This document shows, piece by piece, positions 42,549-51,680 of a stretch of 64,000 nt of DNA; the first letter of the stretch is position 1; each line of letters starts with the position of its first letter. The position numbers and the translations under genes were made by a program. Where the stretch lies: the NCBI GenBank assembly GCA_034669505.1, contig JAXDNJ010000007.1, forward strand, positions 62,001-126,000. Reading direction: 5' to 3'. The notes beneath the pieces were generated by a model, which saw only the letters and a list, made by a program, of their open reading frames with translations, did not search any database and was not told where the DNA came from. This DNA comes from JAFASC01 sp034669505. GTDB taxonomy: Bacteria; Pseudomonadota; Alphaproteobacteria; Rhizobiales; Beijerinckiaceae.

Positions 42549-43703
42549 CTATTCGCGCGGGCGCGGGTTTTGCGGCTGCAAGCCCGCGTTCGGATCGATG
42601 CGGACGCGCGCATTCGGCTGCAGCTTGATCTGCCCTTCGCTGACGACCAACTCGCCGGGCTTGACCCCTTCGTTGATCGCCACCCTGTCCTCGCGCGTGT
42701 CGCCCGGGCGCACGAAGCGCCGCTCGATTGCAAAAAGCTGATCTGACGATGCTGCCGCCTGGGCTTCGCCGGCCTTCGGCGGGGCGGGCGAGAGCACGTA
42801 AACGCTGTCGCCGTAGAGCGAGTAAGTGATGCTGGTGCGCGGCAGCGTCACGACTTCTTTAGAGGCGCCGGCGAGCACGTTCACATTGGCGAACATGCCC
42901 GGTAAAAGCTTCTTCTGCGAGTTGGTGATCTCACCGCGCACGAGAACGTTGCGGGTGTCGGCGCTGACGCGTGCGTCGACGAATTTGATCTTGCCGGTGA
43001 AGGTCGTGTTGGGATAGGCGTCGACGCTAGTCTCGATCGTCTGACCGGGCTTGAGATCGGCGATGTTCTGCTCCGGTAGCGAGAAATCGACGTAGATCGG
43101 ATCGAGCTGCTGCAGGGTGACAAGCATCGTGCCCGGCGAGACGTATTGGCCGATGTCGATGCGGCGGATGCCGAGCCGCCCCGCGAAGGGCGCGACGACC
43201 GCCTTCTGCGCGATGACGGCGCGCGTGCGCTCGGTCGCCGCGGCAGCCTGATCGCGCGTCGCCAGCGCGGCGTCGAGATTGGCTTGCGGCGTGTTGCCGC
43301 CGGTAATCAGCTGGCGCTGACGCTGCAGCGACACGTCAGCGTTCTTCAGGGCGGCATCATTCGACTTAAGATCGGCCTGCTCGGTCGAATCATCGATCTG
43401 GACGAGAGCAACGCCCTTCGCGATGTCCTGCGACGATTCGAATTTGATCTCGCGCACGACGCCGCCGACCTGCGGCGCCACTTCGACACCCTGCACGGCC
43501 CGGAAGGTGCCGATCGCCGGCAGGCGCGGCGTCCATTTGACCGTTTCCGCGCGCGAAGCGGCGACCGCGTTAACCGGCTGCGGCGCCTGCGCGATGAAAC
43601 CCTTGATCATCTCGGGCTTCACGAAAAACTGGAAATAGCCGAGCCCGCCCGCAAGACCGACGAAAAGCAGGAGGACGACTAAAAAGAGAAAGGCGCGTTT
43701 CAT
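42549..43703 (-). CDS. RND efflux periplasmic adaptor subunit
   Basis: A 384-residue protein with an N-terminal membrane anchor (residues 4-25) and a lipoyl-like half motif (VAPQVGGVVREIKFESSQDI). An alpha-hairpin with RQRQLITGGNTPQANLDAA follows, then the second lipoyl half (APFAGRLGIRRIDIGQYVSPG), a beta barrel and a membrane-proximal domain. It links the pump to an outer-membrane channel. It is first in the two-gene operon. Confidence 0.93.
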   Translation of the reverse strand: MKRAFLFLVVLLLFVGLAGGLGYFQFFVKPEMIKGFIAQAPQPVNAVAASRAETVKWTPRLPAIGTFRAVQGVEVAPQVGGVVREIKFESSQDIAKGVALVQIDDSTEQADLKSNDAALKNADVSLQRQRQLITGGNTPQANLDAALATRDQAAAATERTRAVIAQKAVVAPFAGRLGIRRIDIGQYVSPGTMLVTLQQLDPIYVDFSLPEQNIADLKPGQTIETSVDAYPNTTFTGKIKFVDARVSADTRNVLVRGEITNSQKKLLPGMFANVNVLAGASKEVVTLPRTSITYSLYGDSVYVLSPAPPKAGEAQAAASSDQLFAIERRFVRPGDTREDRVAINEGVKPGELVVSEGQIKLQPNARVRIDPNAGLQPQNPRPRE

Positions 43704-43828
43704 GGGAGGAGGTCAGATGGGAACGGCAAAGCCTGAGCGCAAGCGCGGGCTCAACTGCTGAGAACGGGGCTTTGAGCCCCAGCGAGCCGGCATGCCAACA
43801 GGTAAGCGTGGCGGAGATGGGGCCGCGC

Positions 43829-43863
43829 AAAAGAAAACACCCGCCGGAGGAACCAGCGGGTGT
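43829..43863 (-). terminator. Rho-independent terminator of the csbD-like gene
   Basis: A perfect 8-bp stem ACACCCGC/GCGGGTGT with an 11-base loop is followed on the minus strand by TTTTCTTTT. It lies 26 bases past the stop of the 60-residue CsbD-like gene and before the efflux operon. Confidence 0.75.
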
Positions 43864-43888
43864 GGAAAACCAGGCCGAAATTTGCCTG

Positions 43889-44071
43889 CTAGCGGCGGTC
43901 GGCGTCTTTCACGGCGTCCTTGGCATCGCCGACGACGTTGCGGACGCTGCCCTTCGCCTTGTCGAGCTTGCCTTCTGCCTGCATCTTGTTGTCACCCGTC
44001 GCGCCACCAACGGCGTCCTTCACCGCGCCCTTAACCTTATCGGCTGCGCCCTTCACATGTTGCTCGTCCAC
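43889..44071 (-). CDS. CsbD-family stress protein
   Basis: A 60-residue, highly charged protein with the CsbD pattern VKGAADKVKGAVKDAVG and KMQAEGKLDKAKGSVRN. CsbD-like proteins are small, mostly helical or disordered, and often induced by general stress; the molecular role is unknown. It has its own terminator and so is likely monocistronic. Confidence 0.88.
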   Translation of the reverse strand: MDEQHVKGAADKVKGAVKDAVGGATGDNKMQAEGKLDKAKGSVRNVVGDAKDAVKDADRR

Positions 44072-44136
44072 GCTTGTTCTCCCTATCTGTAAGAGGTCGG
44101 CAGGGGAACGCAGTGTTGGTCAGGCGGTTCCGCCGG

Positions 44137-44904
44137 TCAGACCGCGCTCAAGCCTCCGTCCAGAACTAAAGCGTGGCCGGTCATGAAAGAATTTTCGCGG
44201 CTGCAAATCCACAGCATTGCCTGCACGATTTCTTCCGGCCGCGCGAAGCGGCGCATTGGCATGTTACTGACGATGCGCTGTGATGCGGCGCCGGCACCGC
44301 CGCGCATCTGATCAAGCATCTCGGTCAGCATCTGCGTCTCGGCGAAAGCCGGGCAGATCGCGTTGATGCGAATGCCCTTGCGCGCATATTCGCCGGCGGC
44401 GCTCTTCGTCAGTCCAATGACGCCGTGCTTGGCGGCGGAATAGGCGGCAAGTAGCGGCGCGCCAACAACACCGGCAACCGACGACACGTTGAGAATCGCG
44501 CCGGCATTCTGCCGCTCCATCACCGGCAGCTGATATTTCATCGCGAGGAACACGCCGTAGACATTCACGGCGAGCATCTGCTGCATGATTGCGTTATCGG
44601 TCTCGGTGATCTTAGTGAAGGCATGCGCCACGCCGGCATTGTTGATCGCGACATCGAGGCGGCCGTAAGTCTCGACGGCACGCGCGACGAGGCGGCGATG
44701 GGTGTCGTCTTCGCTTACGTCGCCGGCTTCGATGATAGCATCAGCCTGGGGGAGGCTGGCACTCAGCTCTTCGAGCTTTGCCTTGTTGAGATCGCACAAA
44801 ACGAGCTTCGCGCCCGCGCGCGCAAATTCGGTTGCGGCGAGACGGCCGAAACCGCCGGCCGCGCCGGTGATGAGCACGACCTGATCTTTGTAATCGTAAT
44901 GCAT
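44137..44904 (-). CDS. short-chain dehydrogenase/reductase
   Basis: A 255-residue classical SDR: TGAAGGFGR cofactor site, CDLN suggesting NAD(H), NNAG, catalytic Ser in NVSSVAG, YSAAKHG with Tyr and Lys, and a C-terminal FMTGHALVLDGG. Substrate not deducible. It starts directly at the stop of the next upstream SDR gene, so both are translated as a pair. Confidence 0.85.
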   Translation of the reverse strand: MHYDYKDQVVLITGAAGGFGRLAATEFARAGAKLVLCDLNKAKLEELSASLPQADAIIEAGDVSEDDTHRRLVARAVETYGRLDVAINNAGVAHAFTKITETDNAIMQQMLAVNVYGVFLAMKYQLPVMERQNAGAILNVSSVAGVVGAPLLAAYSAAKHGVIGLTKSAAGEYARKGIRINAICPAFAETQMLTEMLDQMRGGAGAASQRIVSNMPMRRFARPEEIVQAMLWICSRENSFMTGHALVLDGGLSAV

Positions 44905-45840
44905 TCAAGCCGATTCGCGTGGTTTGAGCGAAATGTTCGCGGCTCGCGCTGCCGCTTCGACAAACTTGTTCGTCTGCTGGAATGCGCCAGTCAGCATGTT
45001 TTGGCACGACGGATCGGAAATTTCGGCAAATCGCGCGGCGACCTCCTCGGGCGTGCGCTCGCTCGCCGGAATGTGGACGCCTTCGGTTTCATAAATCAGC
45101 GTGCGCGCAAAGCCGCCCGCCCCGGCGCAGAGGATGACGCGCGACGGTGCCTCATCGCTGACGAGATAGAGCAGGCCGGGCGTGATCGAGTCCGGCGTCA
45201 TCAGCGCCAGCGCATCCGGCGGAATGAGGTCCTCGGTCATGCGCGTCGCCGCCGTCGGCGACAGCACGTTCACCCGTATATTGTTCCGCTCGCCTTCGAG
45301 ATGCAGGACGTTCATCAGGCCGACCATCGCCATCTTGGCCGCGCCGTAATTCGACTGGCCGAAATTGCCGTAGATACCCGACGAAGAAGAAGTGAAGACG
45401 ACGCGTCCGTAGTTCTGCGTGCGCATGATCTCCCACACCGCCTTCGTGCAAACGACGCTGCCCCAGAGATGCACGTCGAGCACGCTGCGGAAATCGGCGA
45501 GATCCATCTTCGCGAACGACCTGTCGCGCAGGATGCCGGCATTGTTCACCAAAATGTCGATGCGGCCCCATTTTCGCATCGTCTCCTCCACCATCTCCTG
45601 CACCGCGGCGGCGTCGCTGACATTGGCGCCGTTGGCGATCGCGGCACCGCCTTGCGCCTCGATTTCCGCGACCACCTTCTCGGCAGCTTCAGAAGACGCA
45701 CCGGACCCGTCGCGGTGCGCGCCGAGATCGTTGGCGACGACCTTGGCGCCGCGGCTTGCAAGGCCGAGCGCGTGGGCGCGGCCCAATCCGTTGCCGGCGC
45801 CGGTGACGATCGCCACTTTGCCGTCAAAACGAATGCTCAT
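44905..45840 (-). CDS. SDR of the hydroxyacyl-CoA dehydrogenase (MFE-2) type
   Basis: A 311-residue SDR with TGAGNGLGRAHAL, VVANDLGAHRDGSG, NNAGILRDRSFAKM and YGAAKMAMVGLMN. This is the fingerprint of the D-3-hydroxyacyl-CoA dehydrogenase part of peroxisomal multifunctional enzyme 2 and its bacterial relatives. A C-terminal tail of about 60 residues extends the SDR fold. It probably acts on acyl-CoA or steroid-like CoA esters. A 38-codon ORF overlaps its start. Confidence 0.85.
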   Translation of the reverse strand: MSIRFDGKVAIVTGAGNGLGRAHALGLASRGAKVVANDLGAHRDGSGASSEAAEKVVAEIEAQGGAAIANGANVSDAAAVQEMVEETMRKWGRIDILVNNAGILRDRSFAKMDLADFRSVLDVHLWGSVVCTKAVWEIMRTQNYGRVVFTSSSSGIYGNFGQSNYGAAKMAMVGLMNVLHLEGERNNIRVNVLSPTAATRMTEDLIPPDALALMTPDSITPGLLYLVSDEAPSRVILCAGAGGFARTLIYETEGVHIPASERTPEEVAARFAEISDPSCQNMLTGAFQQTNKFVEAAARAANISLKPRESA

Positions 45841-45953
45841 TGCTCTGCGTCTCCTCGCGTCCGAAGCGGAAGGTCTGGCCGAAGGCCGATTGTGCGCTCA
45901 AGCTCGGCGGTGCTCAGCATCGGTACGCTTTCGATTTTGGCCAGTGCGCTCAC
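45837..45953 (-). CDS. 38-residue leader ORF coupled to the SDR gene
   Basis: GTG at 45953 follows a strong AGGAGG five bases upstream. The product has 38 residues, beginning SALAKIESVPML and ending RTRGDAEQ. Its TGA overlaps the ATG of the SDR gene (ATGA), a typical coupling signal. Either it is a true small protein or an upstream ORF controlling the SDR pair. Too short to assign to a family. Confidence 0.5.
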   Translation of the reverse strand: MSALAKIESVPMLSTAELERTIGLRPDLPLRTRGDAEQ

Positions 45954-46153
45954 GATACTCCTCCTGTTGCCGGAGACATTATCTGCCGACGCGGGCGGGC
46001 GTCGAGAGGCCGGGGCCGGTCTGCCGCGCGAGTTGGATGCGCGCGGCCGGCGGCCGGCAGCGAGGACCGGCTATCCCTTGCGGTTTGACGCGCCGTTGGC
46101 GGAGCGGCATTTTATCGGCCGGATCCCGTCGAGAGCAAAGAGCACCACCGCCG

Positions 46154-46390
46154 ATGCAGACTTTTTTTGTCGAGTTCAAATGCGCGCTCGGCAAGACCTA
46201 CGCCGTGGCGAGCGCGCTCGCGGAAGCTGAGATTGCCTCCGAAATCTACTCGATCGCGGGCGACTTCGACATACTCGCGAAATTCTACGTCGATGGCGAT
46301 GTCGATATCGGCCATTTCGTCGGCGAGAAGGTGCAGACGATTCCCGGCATCGTCGACACGCGCACAATCATCACATTCAAGGCATTTTAG
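46154..46390 (+). CDS. stand-alone Lrp/AsnC ligand-binding domain protein
   Basis: The ATG at 46154 gives 78 residues with the RAM fold pattern of Lrp/AsnC C-terminal domains: TFFVEFKCALGKTYAVA, EIYSIAGDFDILAKFYVD and a C-terminal RTIITF. There is no helix-turn-helix part, so it cannot bind DNA as Lrp does. Such short proteins form oligomers that bind amino acids or CoA-like ligands. It is divergent from the SDR pair, and about 200 bases in between contain no gene. Confidence 0.8.
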   Translation: MQTFFVEFKCALGKTYAVASALAEAEIASEIYSIAGDFDILAKFYVDGDVDIGHFVGEKVQTIPGIVDTRTIITFKAF

Positions 46391-46628
46391 CCGAGGCATT
46401 TTAGCGAAAACCAGATTGCGTGGCTGCAGCGCCCGAGCTTGGACGGCTGGCATACCAACGGTTGCGAACTGATCGCTCACGACAGGTGTGAAATCGCACA
46501 GACAAATGCCGGTAGATGTGCGCCGCCCAGCCATCTACGCGAGATCACGACATTTACCCCCCGGCAGTCCATTGCTTTACACGACGCCGCATGCAAGTGT
46601 GCGCGCCTACTCAAGTAGGGGACGTACT

Positions 46629-47405
46629 ATGAAACACTTTATACTAGGCGCGCTGATTGCCGGCGCATTGGGAGCAGTATCCTTCGTGTCACCGGCCTCA
46701 GCGCAGGCGACGCGAACCTGGGTGTCCGGAGTCGGCGATGACGCCAATCCGTGCAGCCGCACCGCTCCGTGCAAGACCTTCGCCGGCGCGTATTCCAAGA
46801 CCGCCGCCAGCGGCGAGATCAACTGCCTCGATTCGGCAGGTTACGGCGCGGTGACCGTCTCGAAATCGCTGACGCTCAAATGCCAAGGGGTGGTTGGCAG
46901 CATTCTCGTCTCTGGTACCAACGCCCTTGTCATCAACACCGCCGCGACGGACCACGTCGTAGTCGATGGGCTGGAATTTGAGGGACTAAATGGCAGCCCA
47001 ACTCCGGGTTTGAATGGGATTCAGGTGATCGGAAGCGGGGCTATATTCATCCAAAACTGCTCGATCCGTCACTTCTCGCAAAATGGCGTGAACGTCGTCG
47101 GAACGGCGGGCGCGCGCGTCATGATCGACAATTGCACGATCATCAACAATAACGGCGGGGTCAACGTCCAGGGCGCAGCTGGCGCGTCAAACAGTGCGGC
47201 GGTCACGCACTCCTTTGTCGACGGCAACACCTCCTTCGGGGTACAGGCTAATGGTGCCGTCAACTCGGTCGCCATCGCCTGGGACGTTATCTCCAACAAT
47301 GGGACGAACATAAATTCGTTGGGCGGCGCTCCCATCGCATCGTTTGGCCCGAGCAGTCTCGTCCCAGGGGCAAGCGCGCCGACTTCGACAACACCGTTCA
47401 AGTAG
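46629..47405 (+). CDS. secreted right-handed beta-helix protein
   Basis: The ATG at 46629 has AGGGGA upstream. The 258-residue product has a signal peptide (cleavage after ASAQA). It then has TRTWVSGVGDDANPCSRTAPCKTFAGA, a motif seen in many secreted beta-helix proteins of Bradyrhizobium relatives. Repeating short strands rich in Asn, Gly, Ile and Val follow (parallel beta-helix coils). The expected role is polysaccharide binding or lyase activity or surface adhesion; no catalytic residues were identified. Confidence 0.75.
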   Translation: MKHFILGALIAGALGAVSFVSPASAQATRTWVSGVGDDANPCSRTAPCKTFAGAYSKTAASGEINCLDSAGYGAVTVSKSLTLKCQGVVGSILVSGTNALVINTAATDHVVVDGLEFEGLNGSPTPGLNGIQVIGSGAIFIQNCSIRHFSQNGVNVVGTAGARVMIDNCTIINNNGGVNVQGAAGASNSAAVTHSFVDGNTSFGVQANGAVNSVAIAWDVISNNGTNINSLGGAPIASFGPSSLVPGASAPTSTTPFK

Positions 47406-47469
47406 TTCTCAGCATCATTCCCAGCACCCGTGCGGGCCTTTCATTTATGAGGGCCTGCACGGGGCTTGC

Positions 47470-48528
47470 CTACTGGTCTTGCGCCGCTTCTTCGCACTCC
47501 AGAGCTGACAGGCGGCTCGATAGATCGACGAGGCCGCTGGTCGAGAGTCCCTCCGAAACGGGGCTCGCCTCAACCCTCACCGGCTCACCGACTTCGCAGC
47601 TCGCGAAAAAGATGGACATTACCATCTCAAGGGCTTCCGGCGAGATGCTCCTGAAGTCTTGTTCGAACAAGTTTTTCGGCGCCTGCGGCCCCGTAACAAT
47701 CTCGTAGAACGGAAAGTAGAAGACCTCCTCATTTTGACAGGCGGCCTGCTCCGCGGCGACGCGAAGCACAGATTTGGTGTAGCTCGTCGCGGCCAAAACA
47801 TGGTTGTGAGTTGCAGTGGCAATCATCGGAACTGGAGATACGGTGAGGATTACTCTGGCCTTAGGATTAACTTCTCTGAGTTCATCAACGAATGAATTCA
47901 AATCGTTCGCTACGTCCGCGGCGCTTAAATTCACGAGCTCGTGGCGAGCGGCGTCAAAGGTGCCGGCAACGGTTCCGGGGCAAGCGGGATAAACCGCCCC
48001 GTCGAGCTTCGAGCGCCATGCCTCGGTGAGGCCAAGCGTGAAGATAAACACATCACATGCTTGGAGGGCTGCCAGGACGGCACCGAGATAGCTCTTGGTC
48101 AAAAGGTCGAACTCTCGATCGCTTCTCGCGAAAAAGCGCAGTCCGGGACGGAACGGATCGATAACAGCTCCGTCGCAATGCCAACGGTCTTCTTGCGGCG
48201 AAAACTTCCCGACGCAGCGTTGCGCCAGCTGGAGGAGGTGCCTCGCCGTATAGATATTACCGTACGGCGCGCTGAACGTCTCGTAGCCTAAGTTTTCAGC
48301 TCCGATGTTGAGAAAGTGTGGATGCCGACTGCTCGTCTTGACATATTCGAATCCACTCTTCTCCAGATACGGCACAAGACGCGACGCAAAGCAGCTTCCA
48401 GCGCTCATGACCTTCTCGCCCGGGCGGATCAGTGGGCGGCGAAAGGTCCCGACATCCGCGGGATCGAAATTCGTCGACACAGCCTTCGACCAAAACTGAC
48501 GTTCGGGCAGAGACTTGTACGGGTGCAT
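47470..48528 (-). CDS. GSCFA-domain protein
   Basis: The ATG at 48528 with GGAG upstream is used; a start at 48549 is in frame. The 352-residue product has the family signature SAGSCFASR near the N-terminus and TLGLTEAW and TVSPVPM motifs typical of the SGNH-like GSCFA family. These are thought to be esterases or transferases acting on glycans. It follows an SGNH-like gene by 11 bases and belongs to a probable surface-polysaccharide locus. Confidence 0.85.
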   Translation of the reverse strand: MHPYKSLPERQFWSKAVSTNFDPADVGTFRRPLIRPGEKVMSAGSCFASRLVPYLEKSGFEYVKTSSRHPHFLNIGAENLGYETFSAPYGNIYTARHLLQLAQRCVGKFSPQEDRWHCDGAVIDPFRPGLRFFARSDREFDLLTKSYLGAVLAALQACDVFIFTLGLTEAWRSKLDGAVYPACPGTVAGTFDAARHELVNLSAADVANDLNSFVDELREVNPKARVILTVSPVPMIATATHNHVLAATSYTKSVLRVAAEQAACQNEEVFYFPFYEIVTGPQAPKNLFEQDFRSISPEALEMVMSIFFASCEVGEPVRVEASPVSEGLSTSGLVDLSSRLSALECEEAAQDQ

Positions 48529-48539
48529 TGTTCTTGCTC

Positions 48540-49361
48540 CTAGAGGCATTTGCGCAGACGCGGCAGGATCAAGCGCCCTAAATTGCTATTCGCGTGTGTG
48601 ACATCCGACGACCAACACTCTTTCCGCAGAAAGCCGTCTGGTGTTTGCGCCTCCGGCGGGATCGGAAGAAATTGTGCGCCGTTTTTTTGGGCGACATCTC
48701 GCAGCATATTCTGAATAACGCGCCACATTTTGTAGAGAATCAGGGGCGGGGTGAGCGGAATGGCATCGGGGCTCGTACGTAAGGCAGCCAAACGCTCTAC
48801 GAAATGCGCCTCCCGTCCGAGCGAGGCCCGCATAGCGGCGGTGTCCTCTTTAGGAGGCGGAGTGCCGCACACAAAGATGCCGCGGTGAGTCGCACCCATC
48901 ACTCTCTTGAGGAGCGCGTCCAATTGATCGAAGCTCGGAACAAACTGAGCAAATTCTTCCCGGAGCATCTCCTCTGGGATGAGGACCGAATCGTTCGCGA
49001 TGGGAAAGCTCGGGTCGTCTGACAAGACGAAGTCGAGCGGCGGATCCGATGCAAACAAATGTGCCGCCATATGTTGATTCCCGTGCCAGTAGATAAAGAG
49101 CGGATGCGCCGCCGCCAGTTTCTCGGCCTCCAGCCAGTAATTTTCGTCTCTTGGAAACGGCCCATTGAGACAAAGGAAGTCATCTTTTCCTGGATTGACC
49201 GACGTGAGTGTCAAATGCCCATCTTCGGTTCTTAACGGGACGCCGAAGGCGACTAGGTGAGAGTGGCCGGCAATAACCCCAACCTCAGCCGTCCTCCGCA
49301 TGAAAATCTTCTGTGCCCCGAGTGCACCCCTCCATGCACGTTCGTAAAGATCATGGATCAT
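48540..49361 (-). CDS. SGNH-hydrolase-like protein
   Basis: A 273-residue protein with an N-terminal VGVIAGHSHLVAFG block, a middle region with PPPKEDTAAM, and a C-terminal SDVTHANSNLG block with Asp and His three apart. The spacing is like the SGNH Asp-x-x-His pair, although the usual GDS serine is replaced by GHS. No signal peptide. It overlaps the upstream methyltransferase gene by four bases. A sugar-modifying role is inferred from the neighbours. Confidence 0.55.
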   Translation of the reverse strand: MIHDLYERAWRGALGAQKIFMRRTAEVGVIAGHSHLVAFGVPLRTEDGHLTLTSVNPGKDDFLCLNGPFPRDENYWLEAEKLAAAHPLFIYWHGNQHMAAHLFASDPPLDFVLSDDPSFPIANDSVLIPEEMLREEFAQFVPSFDQLDALLKRVMGATHRGIFVCGTPPPKEDTAAMRASLGREAHFVERLAALRTSPDAIPLTPPLILYKMWRVIQNMLRDVAQKNGAQFLPIPPEAQTPDGFLRKECWSSDVTHANSNLGRLILPRLRKCL

Positions 49362-50221
49362 TGGAGTACACCGCGGCGCTTGAGGCGTTCGGCGACGGTG
49401 TCCCGCTCGTTGGGCACGACATTGAGCATCTCGTGCTCGCGTCCTTGCAGCTCGATGTAGGGCAATTCTATAAATCTGTCGACCGCCTCCTCATAACAGG
49501 CGGCGAGAATGCATGAGTCTGGATTTAGCCCCGTGAGCACAGTCAGCCCGCTGGAAGGCGTGGCGATTGTGAAAATATCGAGATCGGGCCGGTAGTGCTT
49601 CAGGCACAGGATGGTCTTCCACACGTCACCGGTATAAAATTTTCTCTGACGATCTGGTCTTTGTGTGATCTCGTCGAGTGGAATCGTATCGTGAAAGAGG
49701 ACCAGCGAACGTTCTCCGCAGAACCGTTCCACATTCATAAAGTCCCGCAGCGACTGGGCAAAGACGTGGGCTCCGTCGATAAACGCAAGGCTCAACGGCC
49801 TCTGACCCAGCAAGGACGTGAGATGACTTTTGGAGAAAAACTCGTCGCTGGTCTCACGAAAGATGTGCGTCTCGGCGGGCATCGGCGAGGTGATCTTCGG
49901 ATTGGGATCTATGCCGATGACACGAGTTGGAGGCTGCGCGAGTGTGAGAGTGTGGCCTTCGGCGACACCGATCTCCAAGTAGAATTCTGGCTTGAGGAGC
50001 TCATGGAAGCGTTGCAACCAGGATTGATAGCCCTCGCCCGGTAAGCGCAGCTCAGCTAGCCCGACGTGAGCCTCGACCATGTCCGCATCGTGGGCGAGCG
50101 CGGCGTGAAACTCGGCTTGCGCCTTGTCCTTGTCGCCAAGAATTAGAAACGCCTTGGCACGAGCCAGGTGGAAGCCGGGTCGGCGGTTGTCTCGAGGCTC
50201 GCCCGTATCCCTCGCGGACAC
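49358..50221 (-). CDS. class I SAM-dependent methyltransferase with a TPR-like head
   Basis: A 287-residue protein. Residues 15-60 look like one or two TPR helices (ARAKAFLILGDKDKAQAEFH). A Methyltransf_24-type domain follows with YLEIGVAEGHTL, IGIDPNP, FIDGAHVFAQ and LVLFHDT. It probably methylates a sugar or glycan precursor. First gene of the three-gene minus-strand cluster with the SGNH-like and GSCFA genes. Confidence 0.75.
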   Translation of the reverse strand: MSARDTGEPRDNRRPGFHLARAKAFLILGDKDKAQAEFHAALAHDADMVEAHVGLAELRLPGEGYQSWLQRFHELLKPEFYLEIGVAEGHTLTLAQPPTRVIGIDPNPKITSPMPAETHIFRETSDEFFSKSHLTSLLGQRPLSLAFIDGAHVFAQSLRDFMNVERFCGERSLVLFHDTIPLDEITQRPDRQRKFYTGDVWKTILCLKHYRPDLDIFTIATPSSGLTVLTGLNPDSCILAACYEEAVDRFIELPYIELQGREHEMLNVVPNERDTVAERLKRRGVLQ

Positions 50222-50331
50222 GCCGGCGGAGGCGAGAAGGTGCTGGGGAACGGACTCATCCGGACCGATAATTGTCTTCTCCTATTCTTCTATGTGGACG
50301 GCTAAAGGGTGCTTAGGCCCAGATAAATTGT

Positions 50332-50967
50332 TCATCCAGAACAGTGCAAACAGCTCTTAGCCAGGGCCTGAAACGCTCGGGCGCGGTGCGACAGCGCGCG
50401 CGAGCCGTCGGCGGGTATTGCATGCTTTTCGACAGACATCATCTCGCCGAACGTCTTGTCGCGACCCTCGGGGAGGAAGATCGGATCGTAGCCGAAGCCC
50501 TTGCTGCCGCGCGGCGGGAAGATCAATTCGCCGTCGACGCCGCCTTCGAACTCGTCCGTGTGCCCGTCGGGCCAGACGACGCAAAGGGCCGAGACGAACG
50601 CAGCGCGAAACGGCGGCGCTGCCGCGCGCTCCTTGAGTTCGTTCTGGACCTTCCGTATCGCCGCGCCGAAATCGCGGGCCTCACCGGCCCAGCGCGCCGA
50701 GTAGATGCCGGGCGCGCCGCCGAGCGCCTCGACACAGAGGCCGGAATCGTCGGCGAAGGCCGGCAGGTTGGCGGCGCGGGCGGCGGCTTCCGCCTTGATC
50801 CGCGCATTCTCGGCGAAGGTCGTGCCCGTCTCATCAGGTTCCGCCAGGCTGAGATCGCTCGCCGAAATCGCGTCGACGCCATAGGGCGCGAGCAGTTCAC
50901 GCATCTCCCAAAGCTTGCCGGAATTATGCGTGGCGATGACCAGTCTGCCGGTGATCTGCCGCCCCAT
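50332..50967 (-). CDS. rdgB: XTP/dITP diphosphatase (RdgB/HAM1)
   Basis: The ATG at 50967 shares a base with the stop of rph, giving 211 residues. Motifs are ATHNSGKLWEM, ADDSGLCVEAL, GAPGIYSARWAG, PEGRDKTFGEM and SHRARAFQAL. It removes non-canonical purine triphosphates such as XTP and dITP from the nucleotide pool. The coupling with rph is typical of Alphaproteobacteria, but the usual following hemW gene is absent. Confidence 0.93.
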   Translation of the reverse strand: MGRQITGRLVIATHNSGKLWEMRELLAPYGVDAISASDLSLAEPDETGTTFAENARIKAEAAARAANLPAFADDSGLCVEALGGAPGIYSARWAGEARDFGAAIRKVQNELKERAAAPPFRAAFVSALCVVWPDGHTDEFEGGVDGELIFPPRGSKGFGYDPIFLPEGRDKTFGEMMSVEKHAIPADGSRALSHRARAFQALAKSCLHCSG

Positions 50968-51680
50968 CAGGCGACAGCCGCCTTCTGCAGCTCGACGAGG
51001 CGCCCGATCCCGAGCTTGGCAAGCCCGAGCAGGGAGGTCAGCTCGGCCTCGCTGAATGTCGCGCCTTCGGCGGTCGCCTGCACTTCGACAAGGCCGCCTG
51101 CGCCGGTCAGGACGAAATTTGCGTCCGTGTGCGCACTCGAATCCTCCTCGTAGTCGAGATCGAGGGTCGCCACGCCCTTGATGATGCCGCAGGAGACGGC
51201 AGCAACATGATCGCGCAGCGGGTTGTCGCGGATAATCGAGCGGCCGCGCATCCAGGCGAGGCAATCGTGCAGGGCCACCCAGGCGCCGGTGATCGAGGCG
51301 GTGCGCGTACCGCCATCGGCCTGGAGGACGTCGCAATCGACGGTGATCTGGCGTTCGCCGAGCGCCGGCAGGTTCATCACCGCGCGCAACGAGCGGCCGA
51401 TCAGGCGCTGGATTTCCTGGGTGCGGCCGGAGGGCCGCCCGCTGGTGGATTCCCGGCGTGAGCGGGTATGCGTGGCGCGCGGCAACATGGCGTATTCCGC
51501 CGTGACCCAGCCGCGGCCCTGTCCGCGCAGCCACATCGGCGGCTTGTCCTCCAGGGACGCCGTGCAGAGGACGTGCGTCTCGCCGAATTTCACCAGGCAT
51601 GACCCCTCGGCATAGCGCGCGACTTTACGCTCCAGCGATACGGGACGCAGTTCATCGGGGGCGCGGTTCTGTGCTCGCAT
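50967..51680 (-). CDS. rph: ribonuclease PH
   Basis: The start is the ATG at 51680 (237 residues, normal length); 51689 also fits, and the frame is open to 51905. It has GETHVLCTASLED, GWVTAEYAMLPRATHTR, GRTQEIQRLIGRSLRA and DCDVLQADGGTRTASI. It trims the 3' end of tRNA precursors using phosphate. It is divergent from a sugar C-methyltransferase gene rather than from hrcA, which usually lies there in related genomes. Confidence 0.93.
   Translation of the reverse strand: MRAQNRAPDELRPVSLERKVARYAEGSCLVKFGETHVLCTASLEDKPPMWLRGQGRGWVTAEYAMLPRATHTRSRRESTSGRPSGRTQEIQRLIGRSLRAVMNLPALGERQITVDCDVLQADGGTRTASITGAWVALHDCLAWMRGRSIIRDNPLRDHVAAVSCGIIKGVATLDLDYEEDSSAHTDANFVLTGAGGLVEVQATAEGATFSEAELTSLLGLAKLGIGRLVELQKAAVA

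Noticed and set aside
44623..46230. 535-codon plus-strand frame across the SDR pair
   Set aside because: Complement of two SDR genes with intact motifs; composition is Arg-rich.
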